In this document: positions 21,068 through 21,563 of the stretch, one piece after another | Numbering within the stretch: position 1 is the first letter of the stretch | Layout: each line of letters opens with the position of its first letter | Assembly: GCA_029237755.1 (NCBI GenBank) | Contig: JAQZBT010000013.1 | Location: forward strand, 1-21,563 | Direction of reading: 5' to 3' | Length of the DNA stretch: 21,563 nt | DNA from: Candidatus Saccharimonadota bacterium | GTDB taxonomy: Bacteria > Patescibacteriota > Saccharimonadia > UBA4664 | The notes under the pieces: model-generated | Told to the model about the DNA's origin: nothing | The model's database searches: none | Seen by the model: the letters and a program-made list of their open reading frames with translations, nothing else | Translations under genes and position numbers: made by a program

Positions 21068-21105
21068 GTTGTCGTTAACGAAGCACACTAAAGAGAGACT
21101 TTATT

Positions 21106-21563
21106 TTGCGCCAACTCAATGGGTCCCGCTCCCGCAACCTCCTGGCTATCGGGGTCCTCATCACCATCGTAAGTATCGGATTAATAGCCGGCCCTGTGTC
21201 GCCTGTAGCCAGCGCTGACTCTCAGCGTATGGTCTCTCTGTATGTCGACGGACAGAAGAAGGCCTTCTCCTCCGACGCCACCACCGTCGGTGAAGTTTTG
21301 CGTAAGTCAGGCGTCAAACTGGGCGCTAACGATCTCGTCGAACCCTCCGCCGGCACCACCATCAAAGGCGGCCAGTTCAACATCAATGTCTACCGCTCGC
21401 GCCCTGTCCTCGTAGTCGACGGCGCCAAGTCTTACCACATCCGCAGCGCCTACCAGAGCCCGCGCCTCCTCGCCCTGGCTGCCGGCCTCAGCGTCTACGC
21501 CGAGGACAAATATGAGAGCGCCATCATCCGTGACATCGTGAAGTACGACACTATCGGCGAGCG
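21106..21563 (+). CDS. Secreted DUF348-domain cell-wall protein (3' end outside window)
   Basis: The open frame runs to the window edge (152 complete codons). The TTG start gives MRQLNGSRSRNLLAIGVL, a signal peptide or anchor: basic residues 1-10, hydrophobic 11-33, with AxA-like VASA before Asp38. Two ubiquitin-like DUF348 units follow: VSLYVDGQKKAFSSDATTVGEVLRKSG (about 43-69) and then NVYRSRPVLVVDGAKSYHI (about 91-109). This order is typical of Rpf/YabE-like wall proteins, whose later parts carry G5 and lytic or 3D domains, presumably beyond the window. It would act at the cell wall. AGAGAG (21092-21097) is a fair ribosome binding site; TTG is the first suitable start in frame. The leader contains a promoter and a terminator-like hairpin. 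Confidence 0.82.
   Translation, partial: MRQLNGSRSRNLLAIGVLITIVSIGLIAGPVSPVASADSQRMVSLYVDGQKKAFSSDATTVGEVLRKSGVKLGANDLVEPSAGTTIKGGQFNINVYRSRPVLVVDGAKSYHIRSAYQSPRLLALAAGLSVYAEDKYESAIIRDIVKYDTIGE

Noticed and set aside
21027..21218. Plus-strand 63-residue ORF before the DUF348 gene
   Set aside because: It overlaps the signal peptide of the real gene in another frame and the terminator-like hairpin.
1..21563. Alternative genetic code (TGA as Gly, as in some candidate phyla)
   Set aside because: Several well-defined genes end at TGA just before neighbouring genes, and no conserved gene has an internal TGA.

Overview
The window is compact bacterial DNA, G+C-rich (most third codon positions are G or C), using the standard code with TGA as a stop. 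The best guess for the host is a candidate-phyla-radiation (Patescibacteria) genome, probably a Saccharibacteria (TM7) relative. This rests on gene styles I associate with that group: a zinc-ribbon, acidic-spacer, membrane-helix, pilin-like protein; a membrane-anchored carbohydrate-binding glycosidase with a lysine-SFAA border after the membrane helix; a DUF348 cell-wall protein; small stand-alone proteins; and several apparently leaderless genes. It is inference. There is no rRNA gene or ribosomal protein here to prove it, and the G+C is higher than I would expect for well-known TM7 genomes.

Layout. 1-5.5 kb is a glycolytic stretch, all on the plus strand: the end of pyruvate kinase, a small helical protein, a ROK-like sugar kinase, phosphoglycerate kinase and triosephosphate isomerase. 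Each major gene appears to have its own promoter. Two roughly 700-base gaps are not empty. 844-1551 holds a candidate minus-strand transcription unit (promoter, 29-codon ORF, terminator) and one copy of a short dispersed repeat. 4031-4729 holds a probable minus-strand pair of small proteins, one extremely basic, divergently transcribed from tpiA. 5.5-8.1 kb has a pair of related hairpins behind tpiA, an acidic hypothetical protein and the zinc-ribbon/acidic/pilin-like membrane protein. 8.2-12.2 kb has a minus-strand degenerate HD-domain protein and, divergently, a PcrA/UvrD helicase carrying an unusual in-frame palindromic insertion. 12.3-16.8 kb has a membrane-anchored CBM plus glycosidase protein, a protein with two RNA-polymerase-alpha-CTD-like domains, a minus-strand four-helix membrane protein, and a HAD-like protein overlapping an epimerase gene. 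16.8-21.6 kb has a 199-base inverted-repeat element, a very large membrane protein, a DUF5753-like protein lacking its usual DNA-binding domain, UMP kinase (pyrH), and the start of a secreted DUF348 protein cut by the window end.

How it fits together. The glycolytic enzymes give ATP from sugar, and the ROK-like kinase could feed them. The glycosidase, epimerase, polytopic membrane protein and DUF348 protein point to a cell surface adapted to contact and degrade carbohydrates. The DUF5753-like protein resembles an actinobacterial family and may record transfer from an actinobacterial host.

The best leads for something undescribed are: the twin hairpins at 5487-5639, whose loops are identical while their stems differ completely yet stay paired; the in-frame palindromic insertion in the helicase; a repeat that follows two unrelated stop codons with identical internal spacing; the twin alpha-CTD protein; and the widespread placement of a -10 box only 6-8 bases before the start codon. 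All coordinates and pairings were found by eye; no search or folding was run.
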